The notes under the pieces were generated by a model that was not told where the DNA came from, did no database searches, and worked only from the letters and a program-made list of their open reading frames with translations. 64,000 nt of DNA from Mucilaginibacter arboris (GTDB taxonomy: Bacteria > Bacteroidota > Bacteroidia > Sphingobacteriales > Sphingobacteriaceae), in the NCBI RefSeq assembly GCF_009754915.1, contig NZ_WPIK01000004.1, positions 265,679 to 329,678 on the forward strand, given 5' to 3'. The position numbers were made by a program, and so were the translations under genes. Shown here piece after piece: positions 51,406-61,189 of the stretch. Every line of letters starts with the position of its first letter. Positions within the stretch are counted from its first letter, which is position 1.

Positions 51406-52089
51406 TAAGTATCCCCTTAGAATTAGACCTTATATAAAGTCCATTAGAAATTTACAATTATATAAAGTCCATTAGAAATTTACAATTAACTTTTGGAATC
51501 TTAAGTATTTTTAACTGTAACCTATTTAGGGAAAACTATTTTAATTGAAAAAATATATTAGACTTTATATAAGTCTATGATTTAGCACTGGGACTACTTT
51601 TAAATATAGAAAATTAGCTTTTTCACTGCGCTTAATGAAGGATAGGGAATTGTAAATCTTTATCTCTTGTCGAGCAAATTAAAGTTTTACCAATAAACCG
51701 TGTATTAAATTATAGTAAAAAAATTAAAACGACGGCATCAAACCTAATTTTATAAAATTTGATAGGGTTAGGTTATCTAAAACTTTTGAATATTTCTAAA
51801 GGCGATATCAAAGGTTCAGAATTAATAACTAACCAAATAATTAAAGCATACAAAAGGATTGTATGAAAGGCTGCAATATTTTATAATTGATAATTATTGG
51901 CATGCAATGAAGCAGGTTAGGTTTATAAAAAAACTAATTATAACAGCAATAAATATAAATTTGAAAACAAAAGTTTTTAAATACAAGCTTAAACTAAGGG
52001 ATGGTTTACTCGAGCGTGTAGCCACTTATTGTTTTGATTAGTATAATTAAGAAAGTTGTGAAATAAATTTTTAGCTACTAATTCAACTA
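51406..52089. other. 684-bp AT-rich intergenic region with a 28-bp tandem repeat
   Basis: TATATAAAGTCCATTAGAAA plus the next eight bases (period 28) occurs twice in tandem at 51431-51458 and 51459-51486. A short palindrome TAGACTT-TATAT-AAGTCTA lies at 51559-51577. No convincing gene is present; a 60-codon frame at 51859-52041 lacks protein-like features. Confidence 0.7.
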
Positions 52090-53253
52090 ATGAAGAAATA
52101 TAAAATATTGTTTTTATCTGAAGCAGATCCTCTAGATAAACGTGCCTGGTCTGGTACATTATATTATATGAATGCACAATTAAGTAAACATTTTGAGGTA
52201 ACAAACGTAGGACCCATCCCAAATTTATCAGGTTTTTGGAATTTAATGTTTAAAATATACGCTTCTATAAATCACAGGCTATTCAATAAATTTTATGATA
52301 CCAATCATTCTAAACTAATTGGGAAATTAAATCTAAAAAAAGTCAAAGAAAAGGTTTATGGTGCCTATGATTTTATCTATGCCCCTGCCGCATCTAGAGA
52401 AGTAAGCCAGATTAAAAAAATTAAAATACCTATTCTATATGCCTCTGACATTACTTTTGATTTGATTAAAGAAAAATATGGTTTTGAAATCCTCTTTGAT
52501 TTTTCTAAAAAAGAAGGCGACGAGGTTGAACGCTTAGCCATTAATCGTTCAACATTGTGTTTATACTGCTCGGATTGGGCAGCAAGTTCTGCTATTAATA
52601 CCTATGGTGCAAATCCCGATAAAGTATATGTTGTTCCATTTGGTGCTAATATCAACACTTTGCCTGATTATCATGTAGAAAAAAAAGCAAAATATAAAAC
52701 TTTGGAAATTCTTTTTTTAGGTGTTGACTGGGTTAGAAAAGGGGGTGATATTGTTTTAAAAACATATCTATTGTTAAAAGCCAAGGGAATTGATGTTCAT
52801 TTAACGATTTGTGGCTGCCTTCCTCCAATAGATTTAAGTAGTACAGATGTCACAATTATTCCTTTTATAGATAAAAGAAAACCTGAGGGTGTTAAAGCAT
52901 TTGATTCTTTGTTAACTAAATCTCATCTGCTGTTTGTACCCTCCCAGGCAGAAGCTTTTGGAATTGTATTTTGCGAAGCTGCTGCGTATGGCATACCGGT
53001 TATCAGCAGAGATGCGGGTGGTATTTCTTCTATTGTTAAAAATGGCATTAATGGTTACTGCCTACCTCCTGATGCTACTGAATATGATTACTTTAATACA
53101 ATCACGAAGATTGTAAATGACAGAGAACTTTATGCTCAGTTAAGTCAGGACAGCAGAAAAAAGTATTTAGAAGAATTAAACTGGGATAAATGGGGCGAAA
53201 GCGTACATGATATTATTACAAATTATTTAGTGAAAAATAAAAGTAGTTATTAG
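52090..53253 (+). CDS. Family 4 glycosyltransferase
   Basis: The 387-residue GT-B protein has FLGVDWVRKGGDIVLKTYLL (donor domain start) near residue 215. The EX7E motif is in PSQAEAFGIVFCEAAAYGIP near residue 285. The N-terminal domain carries acceptor-binding sequence. It would transfer a nucleotide-sugar residue with retention to a growing surface glycan. It opens the polysaccharide region; codons are AT-rich like the other glycosyltransferases here. Confidence 0.9.
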   Translation: MKKYKILFLSEADPLDKRAWSGTLYYMNAQLSKHFEVTNVGPIPNLSGFWNLMFKIYASINHRLFNKFYDTNHSKLIGKLNLKKVKEKVYGAYDFIYAPAASREVSQIKKIKIPILYASDITFDLIKEKYGFEILFDFSKKEGDEVERLAINRSTLCLYCSDWAASSAINTYGANPDKVYVVPFGANINTLPDYHVEKKAKYKTLEILFLGVDWVRKGGDIVLKTYLLLKAKGIDVHLTICGCLPPIDLSSTDVTIIPFIDKRKPEGVKAFDSLLTKSHLLFVPSQAEAFGIVFCEAAAYGIPVISRDAGGISSIVKNGINGYCLPPDATEYDYFNTITKIVNDRELYAQLSQDSRKKYLEELNWDKWGESVHDIITNYLVKNKSSY

Positions 53254-53390
53254 CTGTTTCAAATCTTAATTTTCAGCACCTCATGTGTGCTAAATATAAT
53301 TCATCGTTGCTTAACTGAAGTTCGAAGTTCTATCTCAATTTACTGTGTAAATATATACTAATTGATTATTGATGCTGCTGATATAATATA

Positions 53391-53625
53391 AGAAGCTGTT
53401 TAACTTTTTTATTCAAAAATTGATTTTTAGTAATAAAGTAAATCATCCCCCAACCCGTTTAAAGGGGAACTTGCAAACGAATCTATCCTAAACCAATCTT
53501 AAAAATGTTAGAAAGATAGCCGCCCTGCAATTCCCCCTTTGAAGGGGGCAAGTCCAATGAATCTATTTTTACCCATAAAAGAAGCATTCTATAAAATCCC
53601 GTAAGGATAAGTTTAAATAACTTCT
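53391..53625. repeat. MITE-like composite element with REP pair and motif
   Basis: AGAAGCTGTTTAACTT (53391) and AAGTTTAAATAACTTCT (ending 53625) form imperfect inverted ends. Inside are CCCGTTTAAAGGGGAACTTG (ending 53473) and TTCCCCCTTTGAAGGGGGCA (from 53531), which are inverted REP-like units, and ATAAAAGAAGCAT (53575-53587). There is no open frame. Flanks are AT-rich. Confidence 0.6.
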
Positions 53626-53655
53626 AAGCTTAATTTATTTAATAAATTAAGCTTA
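53625..53655. repeat. Perfect 31-bp AT-rich palindrome
   Basis: TAAGCTTAATTTATT (53625-53639), T, AATAAATTAAGCTTA (53641-53655). It directly follows the composite element and could act as a bidirectional terminator-like hairpin. Confidence 0.85.
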
Positions 53656-53952
53656 TTTATCTCTTAGCATCCTATACATCTATTATATTTTCTATCGGGT
53701 TTCCATGCTTCTTTTCCTACAAATAATCTTATATAGCTGGGGGTTATTCAGTTTCTAATACTCTCTCTCCTTTTACTAATAAACTAAAGATAGGATAACT
53801 TTTTATTGAAAACTGCCGTTAAAAGAGGTTTAGCCATATAGAAACTTATAGGAAAGCAGGTTTTTTGAACTTAATAATAGAAGAAGTAAACAAAACATAA
53901 CAAATAATTTAAGAAACTTTTCTTAAATTACTAATAACGAGCCGGATATTAG

Positions 53953-56900
53953 ATGGAGAAATTAATTATAAAGTTTTCAAGACTCAAGTTTAAAAATCAA
54001 AATTATACCATTAAAAGCTTACATATAAATTCGATTAAAACGTTTTGTGTAGTATTATTATCATTTATTTTTGTATCATTAACCGTAAAAGCACAGCAAG
54101 TAACAAATGTTGGATGTTGCGTAGATATTGGAACTAAGGCCACCATCATTATTAATGGTAATAGTACTGCTTCAACCGCTGCGAGTACTTCCCTTGTTAA
54201 CAATACTACTGTTAATGGTGGTTTTGATTTCAAATTAGATGCTGCTGCTAATACCTCTGCTGGCGTTTATGATGCTAACGGTGTTTTAGTACGTACCTTA
54301 TGGAGTGGAGTGCATTATGATGCAAGCTGTTATCATGGCCAATGGGATGGCTATCTGGACGATGGTGCCACCCTTGCACCTGTTGGTATTTATACTGTAA
54401 AAATAGTATCTAACAATATAGCCGTTACCTGGGAAGGCACAGTTGGCAATACCTCTTTAAACCTGACCGGGCCATACATCCACAAAGGCTACTTCCCAAT
54501 GCAATGTATAGCCTTAACTTCGGACAAGTTCTTTTATGGTTCTGGTTACAGTGAAGCGCAATCTGCTAACCACTTTGGCAGTTTAAACAATATTCAAGTT
54601 AGGGGCGATGCCTTAAACGGAAATACTACACAATCTACTTATTTGGTTGCAACAGACGGAACTAAGGTTTACTGGGGTGGCATGGATGCAAATAGTGGAA
54701 CTGGTACAGATTCGGGGCGAAACAATATGAACCTATTTGTTTTCGGAACAGATTTAAACAATAACCAGGTTTCTTTTTCATCAGGGCAGCCCTATCAAAC
54801 AAACGCCTCAAGTACAGTATATAAATCAATTATAGGGCTTACATCTTCAGGTACATATAATGCGGCACTAAATGGGTTGAGCGTTCAGCAATCCGGTAAT
54901 TTCTTGTTTCTATCCTTTAATAAATTAAACAGGCTTTTGATACTTAATAAAAACACAGGTGCAACAGTTCAGGATTTGACCATTAGTAACATAGGTTATA
55001 TTTCATGCGATTATAGTGGGAATGTTTGGATAGGAACAGCTACTTCAACTCCCATCAGCAGCACCTTTGGGGTAACACAATCCGCTAATGGTAAGATTAC
55101 AAAATACACTGTAAATAGTTCCACAGGGGCAATTACGCCTACCACTACGGTTATAAACAACTATACAATTTATAAAAATGGGACTAACTTAGATGTAGAA
55201 CAATTTGCAATTTCGCCAACCACCGGAGAATTAGCCTTAACAGATGTAGTTACAGAGCAAATTAAGTTTTATAACACAGCCACCGGCGCCTTAAATTCTA
55301 CTTTAGGCCAGGCCGGAGGTTATGCCAGTGGCCCTGCCGTAACTTATGATAAATACATGATGGTAGGCTTTATGGATGGAACAAAACCATTTATAGCGTA
55401 TCAGCCCGACGGTTCATTTTGGTTTGGTGATATTGGCAATTTCAGGACTTTACATTTTAATGCCGATAAAACCTATAAGGAGCAAATAGCTTATTTAGGA
55501 AGGTCAAGGGCTGTTACCATAGATATGAATGACCCTGCCCGGATTTTTGCTAATTTTTCAGAGTTTAGAAGGGATTACTCAAAGCCTTTAGCTGGCACAA
55601 ATGGAAGCTGGGCTTTGGCAAATAACTGGTATTATGGTTTAACGGCGGCCCAAAGTAACGCTTCGGAAGCTGGTTTTTATCAGGTTGCAACAGTAAATGG
55701 GCATACCTATGCAAATCTTTGTGGTGGTGGTCCTGGAATAATTGAACTGACATCAACAGGTTTGCGTAATGCTTATCCTGACGGGAATAGGTTTGACAGT
55801 AATTTAAACCTTTATTATGGTGAACCCGCTTATGGAAATGGGCAAACCAGTCGAACTTATAGAAAATTAAGGACTGGTTTTGACGGAAGCAACAATCCAA
55901 CCTATGCTTCTGGTTACTATGTTTTTACTACTGCACCGGCCACTATCAATCAGCCGGGGTATGGTACAACGGATATAAGGGTAGTAAATTCAACACTCTC
56001 TAAATGGATATACTGGAAAGGCACTAATTATGAGGGCTTTCATTTAGGGAGCATTAAAGCTGGCGGGACTACATGGGAATGGCTGGCAACACCTTCAACA
56101 TTTACTTCCTACTCAGGTTCTTATCCTTTAGATGGCACTTTAGATATTGGAAATACAAAAAACAATGATAACGCCGATGCTATTTATGTTGATAATTTAA
56201 TTTTCTGGCACGATCACGGTGAGTTTTATAAGGGCGGATCTGAACAACCAAATATGTGGAACCTGTTTAGCGACAACGGGCTATTACTTCAAAACTTTGG
56301 AGAAGAAATAAGAAGCCCGGGAGGCGTAACGGCGGGTGTATGGGAAGCCGGAAATTCTTATTCAGGAGCAGTTTCTAAGAATGGCAATAACTATACTGGC
56401 GTTTATTGTGATGAAAGCTACCACAGTGGCGTAGGCGAGTTTACCATATCAAACACGGCAAGCATCAGTACACAAACTGTTGCTGTTACGGTAAGCCTGG
56501 CCAACCCAATTACCCCATATGTTGATGCAACTTACTTAATGGCTGACGTACCTTATAAAAACACAACTTACGCAGGAAGTCAATGGGTTTTCTCACCTTC
56601 TACATTCGATGGTAATTGGAACGTTAAAACCAGCATCCTATCTTATAAAAAGCAATTTCCAGATCTATACGTTTACAGTAATACACAGTTTGTAAACAAA
56701 ACGGCAAGCAGAAGTTTAGGAACGAATAATACAAACAATTGGACGTTAACCGGCAAAATTGCATGGGTCGGTTTAAAAAGCTACCAGAACGCAAATAATA
56801 CAAATGTTCAAGTTTTAGATGCTGCCGGAAAGGTAATTGCAAACCTTACTGTAAAATATGATCCCCCCAATAATTATGTTGCTGGTATAGTATTTAATGG

Positions 56901-57138
56901 CACTACTGTTCATTCTGGTACTAACGGTGAACTAACTATACTCACCCAACCATTGCAAGACTTTAGCATTAAAAATGTAAATGGAATAATCACTTTTAGT
57001 TATGCCGGTTATACGTATAATACATCGGCCACTTTTGATAATTCTGCAAATAAAAGCACCCCTGCCAAATTTACAGTTAACTTAAATGATAATAATGCAG
57101 TAATTACTATTTCCGAACTTCATTTCAAAGCAATTTAA
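53953..57138 (+). CDS. Large secreted beta-rich protein (1061 residues) in the glycan region
   Basis: A signal peptide ends near residue 47 (SLTVKAQQ). Residues about 85-145 form a FlgD-Ig-like fold (YDANGVLVRTLWSGVHYDAS, then APVGIYTVKIV). The middle is consistent with a beta-propeller, with many short repeated NxxG and aromatic strands. The last 130 residues (GKIAWVGLKSYQNANNTNVQ and following) form a separate beta sandwich. The composition is rich in N, T, S and G. There is no recognised catalytic motif or T9SS sorting tail. It stands alone between glycosyltransferases and may be an extracellular surface or sugar-binding protein; this is inference. Confidence 0.7.
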   Translation: MEKLIIKFSRLKFKNQNYTIKSLHINSIKTFCVVLLSFIFVSLTVKAQQVTNVGCCVDIGTKATIIINGNSTASTAASTSLVNNTTVNGGFDFKLDAAANTSAGVYDANGVLVRTLWSGVHYDASCYHGQWDGYLDDGATLAPVGIYTVKIVSNNIAVTWEGTVGNTSLNLTGPYIHKGYFPMQCIALTSDKFFYGSGYSEAQSANHFGSLNNIQVRGDALNGNTTQSTYLVATDGTKVYWGGMDANSGTGTDSGRNNMNLFVFGTDLNNNQVSFSSGQPYQTNASSTVYKSIIGLTSSGTYNAALNGLSVQQSGNFLFLSFNKLNRLLILNKNTGATVQDLTISNIGYISCDYSGNVWIGTATSTPISSTFGVTQSANGKITKYTVNSSTGAITPTTTVINNYTIYKNGTNLDVEQFAISPTTGELALTDVVTEQIKFYNTATGALNSTLGQAGGYASGPAVTYDKYMMVGFMDGTKPFIAYQPDGSFWFGDIGNFRTLHFNADKTYKEQIAYLGRSRAVTIDMNDPARIFANFSEFRRDYSKPLAGTNGSWALANNWYYGLTAAQSNASEAGFYQVATVNGHTYANLCGGGPGIIELTSTGLRNAYPDGNRFDSNLNLYYGEPAYGNGQTSRTYRKLRTGFDGSNNPTYASGYYVFTTAPATINQPGYGTTDIRVVNSTLSKWIYWKGTNYEGFHLGSIKAGGTTWEWLATPSTFTSYSGSYPLDGTLDIGNTKNNDNADAIYVDNLIFWHDHGEFYKGGSEQPNMWNLFSDNGLLLQNFGEEIRSPGGVTAGVWEAGNSYSGAVSKNGNNYTGVYCDESYHSGVGEFTISNTASISTQTVAVTVSLANPITPYVDATYLMADVPYKNTTYAGSQWVFSPSTFDGNWNVKTSILSYKKQFPDLYVYSNTQFVNKTASRSLGTNNTNNWTLTGKIAWVGLKSYQNANNTNVQVLDAAGKVIANLTVKYDPPNNYVAGIVFNGTTVHSGTNGELTILTQPLQDFSIKNVNGIITFSYAGYTYNTSATFDNSANKSTPAKFTVNLNDNNAVITISELHFKAI

Positions 57139-57228
57139 ACTAAAATTTCTACTTGAAGTAAGTTATAACTAATAGTAAATAATTGATTATAGCAATAATT
57201 GAAACCTGAAGGAAGCAGTTTTAAGACA

Positions 57229-58416
57229 TCATACCTTTAACAAAGCTTTTTTATAAACCTCTTTTGTTTGATTTGCTGTTTTTTCCCATGAAAACTTTTT
57301 AAGTTGTTCATATCCTTTTGCAATTTTTTCTTCGCGTAAAGCCGGATTATTAACAACATTTTTTAAAGCATTTAAAATAGATTCCGGATTTTTAGGTTCA
57401 AAGTAAACAGCGGCATCTTCGCCAATTTCAGATAAAGAACTTGAATTGCTGATTACAGCAGGGCATCCACAGCTAAATGCTTCCAACACAGGCAACCCAA
57501 AACCTTCATAAACAGAAGGAAATACAAAAGCTATAGCGTTTTGATAAAGATAAATCAGTTCATCATCATTTACAAATGTATTGTAAACACAATCTTGAAT
57601 ACCTAATTTATTAAACAAATATTGCTCAGATGCATTAAAAGGAGAGCCAGTGCAAACAATGTTAAGATCGTTATTTTTTAGCTTTAGCGAAGCAAACATT
57701 TGCGCAAAAAAAAGAAAGTTTTTATAATCAAGCCTTCCCCCAACAAACAGCAGATACTTTTCGGGAATTTTTTTCTTAAACTCTTCAGATACATGCCCTG
57801 ATTTTTCCTCTAAAGAATTTGCTAAATAAATTACATCTATTTTTTGTTCATCCACATTAAAAATATTAATCAGGTCCTTTTTTGTATTTTCAGAAACTGT
57901 AATGATCCGGTCGGCCCTTTCTATCATGGCTTTGTTTTTATCCGGTTGATACAACATCATTTCAGGAAAAACTTGGTTAATTAAATCATGAATGGTTAGA
58001 ACATAAGTTTTATCACCAATATAATCCATAAAGTAACTATCAAAATAAGTGGGATGAAAGATGTCGAAATTACCTTGTTTTATTTTTTCAATATTCAGAG
58101 CCTTGTTTTTCTCATATTCCATAACCAGAAATCGTTCTTTATGAATTTGGTTAGTGATCTTATATAATAATTTTTCTTTTACAAATGCTGCTTTAGATAT
58201 AAAATTGACATTATCCTTTAACTGAAAAGGATGCGGTAGTAATTTTTTACTAAAAAAAGGATGTTTTTTTAAATAAATATTACTTGAGTATATTACAGGG
58301 ATTTCCCAATCAATAAAATTATCCTGATCGAATTGAGTAATAAGCTCATAAATATATCTTGAAATCCCTCCTACATTTTGGTTGGAAAATATTTGGAAGT
58401 CATATAAAATTTTCAT
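57229..58416 (-). CDS. Family 4 glycosyltransferase
   Basis: The 395-residue GT-B enzyme has DFQIFSNQNVGGISRYIYEL at the start, LLFVGGRLDYKNF near residue 223, and the EX7E motif in PSVYEGFGLPVLEAFSCGCP near residue 300. It resembles mannosyl/rhamnosyl transferases of O-antigen or capsule pathways, but the sugar is unknown. It is on the minus strand, convergent with the large secreted protein. Confidence 0.9.
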   Translation of the reverse strand: MKILYDFQIFSNQNVGGISRYIYELITQFDQDNFIDWEIPVIYSSNIYLKKHPFFSKKLLPHPFQLKDNVNFISKAAFVKEKLLYKITNQIHKERFLVMEYEKNKALNIEKIKQGNFDIFHPTYFDSYFMDYIGDKTYVLTIHDLINQVFPEMMLYQPDKNKAMIERADRIITVSENTKKDLINIFNVDEQKIDVIYLANSLEEKSGHVSEEFKKKIPEKYLLFVGGRLDYKNFLFFAQMFASLKLKNNDLNIVCTGSPFNASEQYLFNKLGIQDCVYNTFVNDDELIYLYQNAIAFVFPSVYEGFGLPVLEAFSCGCPAVISNSSSLSEIGEDAAVYFEPKNPESILNALKNVVNNPALREEKIAKGYEQLKKFSWEKTANQTKEVYKKALLKV

Positions 58417-58665
58417 GTTTAAGTCTAATTACATCCTAATAACAGTGCAACTTGCAATATATAAAAATATCAAATAAAACCTCCTGCTCCTTTCCGCTTT
58501 TTGTTTAATAATAGCTCAGTTATTCATTTTTATACTTTAAAGTAAAGTCCAATTCTACTCATTATAAATATTTTGTCTTCGTTATCAATAAAAACAAACC
58601 TTTTGTCTTAATAAATAACGCTGTAATACTTTACATTTGAACTTATAAAAATTTAAACTTTATAA

Positions 58666-59631
58666 ATGGCTTCTGCTCCTTTAGTGTCTATTATTATTCC
58701 CTGTTTTAATTATGGAAAATTTTTATCTGATGCATTAGACAGCGCATTGGCACAAACCTATTCTAACTGGGAATGTATTGTTGTGAATGATGGTTCAACA
58801 GATAATAGTGAAGTTATCGGAAGAAAGTATGAAAATAGTGACTCCCGCTTTAAATATATTTATCAAGAAAATGCTGGACATTCTGCAGCACGAAACACGG
58901 CATTAAAGGCGTCAAAAGGAAAGTACATACAGTTTTTAGATGCTGATGATATGCTTGAAAATGAAAAGCTAAATCTTCAGGTAGCTCTTATGGAAGAAAA
59001 TACTGCCATTGATCTGGTTTATAGTGATATATTAGGATTTTTAGATAAGGACCCTACAAGAAAACTAACACCTGCTAATTTTTTCACACAACCGCTTATT
59101 TCAGGAAAAGGCGAAGCACTTATTGCAAATTTGATACCTACTAACTTTTTTTTGCCAGGTTGTGTTATGATGAGAAGGATAATATATGAAAAAGTAGGAA
59201 CTATGAAAGCAAGTTATGGATTTGAAGACTGGGAATATTTTTTCAGAATAGCTTTTGAAGGTTTTTCTTTTTATCATGATCCCCGGGAAGGAGTAAGACT
59301 ATTATCCCGAACGCATGGAAACAACACTACGCATAAAGGTATGGAAATGATCAAATCCAAGATTGTAGTCCGAAAAGAAATTATAAAGGTTACAAATAAT
59401 TATCTTAAAGAAAACAAATTGAATTTAAGCCAGGACTTCATCCAAAAACTTCAAAAAGAGCATAAAAAATTATTAATTGCCGATCAGGCTGTATCTAGTC
59501 TTTATGCAAAAAGGTATTTTAACGGGATTAAATTTCTTTTATTAGACACTTATTACTCAGGCAAGCCTTTTCATGCTTTAAGTAATGGGTTGAGATGGAC
59601 ATATTATGGATTGAAGAAAGCATTTGGATAA
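58666..59631 (+). CDS. Family 2 glycosyltransferase
   Basis: The 321-residue protein has a GT-A domain: VSIIIPCFNYGKFL at residues 6-19, VVNDGSTDNSEVI, and the metal-binding FLDADDML near residue 93. A family-typical GFEDWEYFFRIA stretch is near residue 185. There are no membrane helices. A TACATTTG box lies 26 nt upstream of the ATG. Confidence 0.92.
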   Translation: MASAPLVSIIIPCFNYGKFLSDALDSALAQTYSNWECIVVNDGSTDNSEVIGRKYENSDSRFKYIYQENAGHSAARNTALKASKGKYIQFLDADDMLENEKLNLQVALMEENTAIDLVYSDILGFLDKDPTRKLTPANFFTQPLISGKGEALIANLIPTNFFLPGCVMMRRIIYEKVGTMKASYGFEDWEYFFRIAFEGFSFYHDPREGVRLLSRTHGNNTTHKGMEMIKSKIVVRKEIIKVTNNYLKENKLNLSQDFIQKLQKEHKKLLIADQAVSSLYAKRYFNGIKFLLLDTYYSGKPFHALSNGLRWTYYGLKKAFG

Positions 59632-59669
59632 TAAAACTTCAGATAGCTCCTTAACTTTTCTGATTAATA

Positions 59670-59736
59670 ATGCTTCTTTTAGCATTAAAAAACTTTCATA
59701 CTGATTTAATTTAATTTTAGTAGGTAAAAGAAGCAT
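59670..59736. repeat. Inverted motif pair between convergent genes
   Basis: ATGCTTCTTTTA (59670-59681) and TAAAAGAAGCAT (59725-59736) are exact inverted copies 43 bp apart, placed between the 3' ends of two convergent glycosyltransferase genes, where a shared terminator is expected. Confidence 0.88.
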
Positions 59737-59767
59737 GGTAAACTATTAAATAGAAGCTTAAACTGAT

Positions 59768-60976
59768 TTAAGTGTTTTCTAAAACCTGTTTGTAACCATC
59801 GACATTACTTTTCAAAAAATTATCCCAACTGAATTTTCCTGCCTGAACTAATGAATCGACAGACATTTTTTCCCTTAATGCAGAATTACCGTAAACATTA
59901 AGCATTGCGCTACAAAGCGTATTAGTATCACGAGGATCTATTAATAGGCCAGCACTACCTACAACCTCAGGAAGCGAGGATGTATTTGATACAATAACAG
60001 GAGTACCGCACTGCATTGCCTCCAATGGTGGCAACCCGAACCCCTCATAGAATGACATATAAACGAAAGCTAATGCACCACTATATAAAAAAGCTAAATC
60101 TTCATCTGCAACATAACCTGTAAGTATTATTTTCGATTTAATTGCCGAAGCATTTTCTATTTCATTAAATATCTTATCAAAATCCCATCCTTTAGTGCCT
60201 GCTAAAACTAAATAAACATCGTTTAAATGTTCTTCCTGAATTAGTTTGATAAAACATCTGATGATATGATCGATGTTTTTTCGAGGTTCAAGAGTTGACA
60301 GACTTAAAAAATACTGCTTATCGCTTAGGTTATATTTTGCCTTAACTGTTTCAATTTCTTTAGTGTTTGTACATTTAAAAAAACGCGTTTTAGATGCAGC
60401 AAGAGGTGTTACAAAAACCCTTTCAGGATCAATTGAAAAATACTCGCAAAGATCATTTTTAGTTGAATCAGATACACAAAAGTACCAGCCCTTTTTTTGA
60501 TTACTTAATATAGCAGCTTTAACAAGGGGATTAGTATTATTTTCAAAATATTCAGGATAGATAATGGGAATTAGATCATGAACAGTTAAAAATGATTGGA
60601 TTTTTTGATTAGCAGTTACTTCTTCTAAAACAGGAAAAAACGGAGAATGATATATATCAGCTTTTTTTACTAAAGTATTAATGTTTGTAGAAGGAAGAAT
60701 TGTTTCTATAATTTTATTATTACCTATACTGATTTTTATTTTATTAATTATCCTGTCTTTTATAGTTGGATACGATATTGGTTTCTTAGAAATATATTCA
60801 TTTAATAAATACTGTGATGATTCTGACGGATAATGTGGTGAAATAAAGCTAACGTCGCAATCAGAACTATTTACCAAACCTTTTGTAAGTTCATTAGCTA
60901 CTCTAAAAACACCAGTTCTTCTGCTATCATTCAAATATGAAGCGCCTAAAGCCATGATGTCTAATATAATTTTCAT
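59768..60976 (-). CDS. Family 4 glycosyltransferase
   Basis: The 402-residue GT-B enzyme has LDIMALGASYLNDSRRTGVF at the N-terminus, FLSLSTLEPRKNIDHIIRCF near residue 230, and the EX7E motif in MSFYEGFGLPPLEAMQCGTP near residue 305. It is related in layout to the enzyme at 57229. It converges with the GT2 gene and is divergent from the heptose genes. Confidence 0.9.
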   Translation of the reverse strand: MKIILDIMALGASYLNDSRRTGVFRVANELTKGLVNSSDCDVSFISPHYPSESSQYLLNEYISKKPISYPTIKDRIINKIKISIGNNKIIETILPSTNINTLVKKADIYHSPFFPVLEEVTANQKIQSFLTVHDLIPIIYPEYFENNTNPLVKAAILSNQKKGWYFCVSDSTKNDLCEYFSIDPERVFVTPLAASKTRFFKCTNTKEIETVKAKYNLSDKQYFLSLSTLEPRKNIDHIIRCFIKLIQEEHLNDVYLVLAGTKGWDFDKIFNEIENASAIKSKIILTGYVADEDLAFLYSGALAFVYMSFYEGFGLPPLEAMQCGTPVIVSNTSSLPEVVGSAGLLIDPRDTNTLCSAMLNVYGNSALREKMSVDSLVQAGKFSWDNFLKSNVDGYKQVLENT

Positions 60977-61189
60977 AAGGAAAAATACTTTCTTATTATC
61001 ATTACCAAAATAATAATGTGACCAAGATAAGAATTGCTTAACAAGTTTTAATCTGGTAATTAGAAATGGAAAGGTTTTATACCTTTAAAAATGGAGGATT
61101 ATTGAAAATTAAAGTAAATTTTAGAGAACCGACAATCTTTGATATATTGTGTGCATCAATTATTATTAAAATTGTTTGATAAAAACAGC

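Noticed and set aside
51859..52041. 60-codon open frame upstream of the GT4 gene
   Set aside because: AT-rich, lysine/isoleucine-biased translation typical of non-coding DNA; no ribosome-binding or promoter signal.
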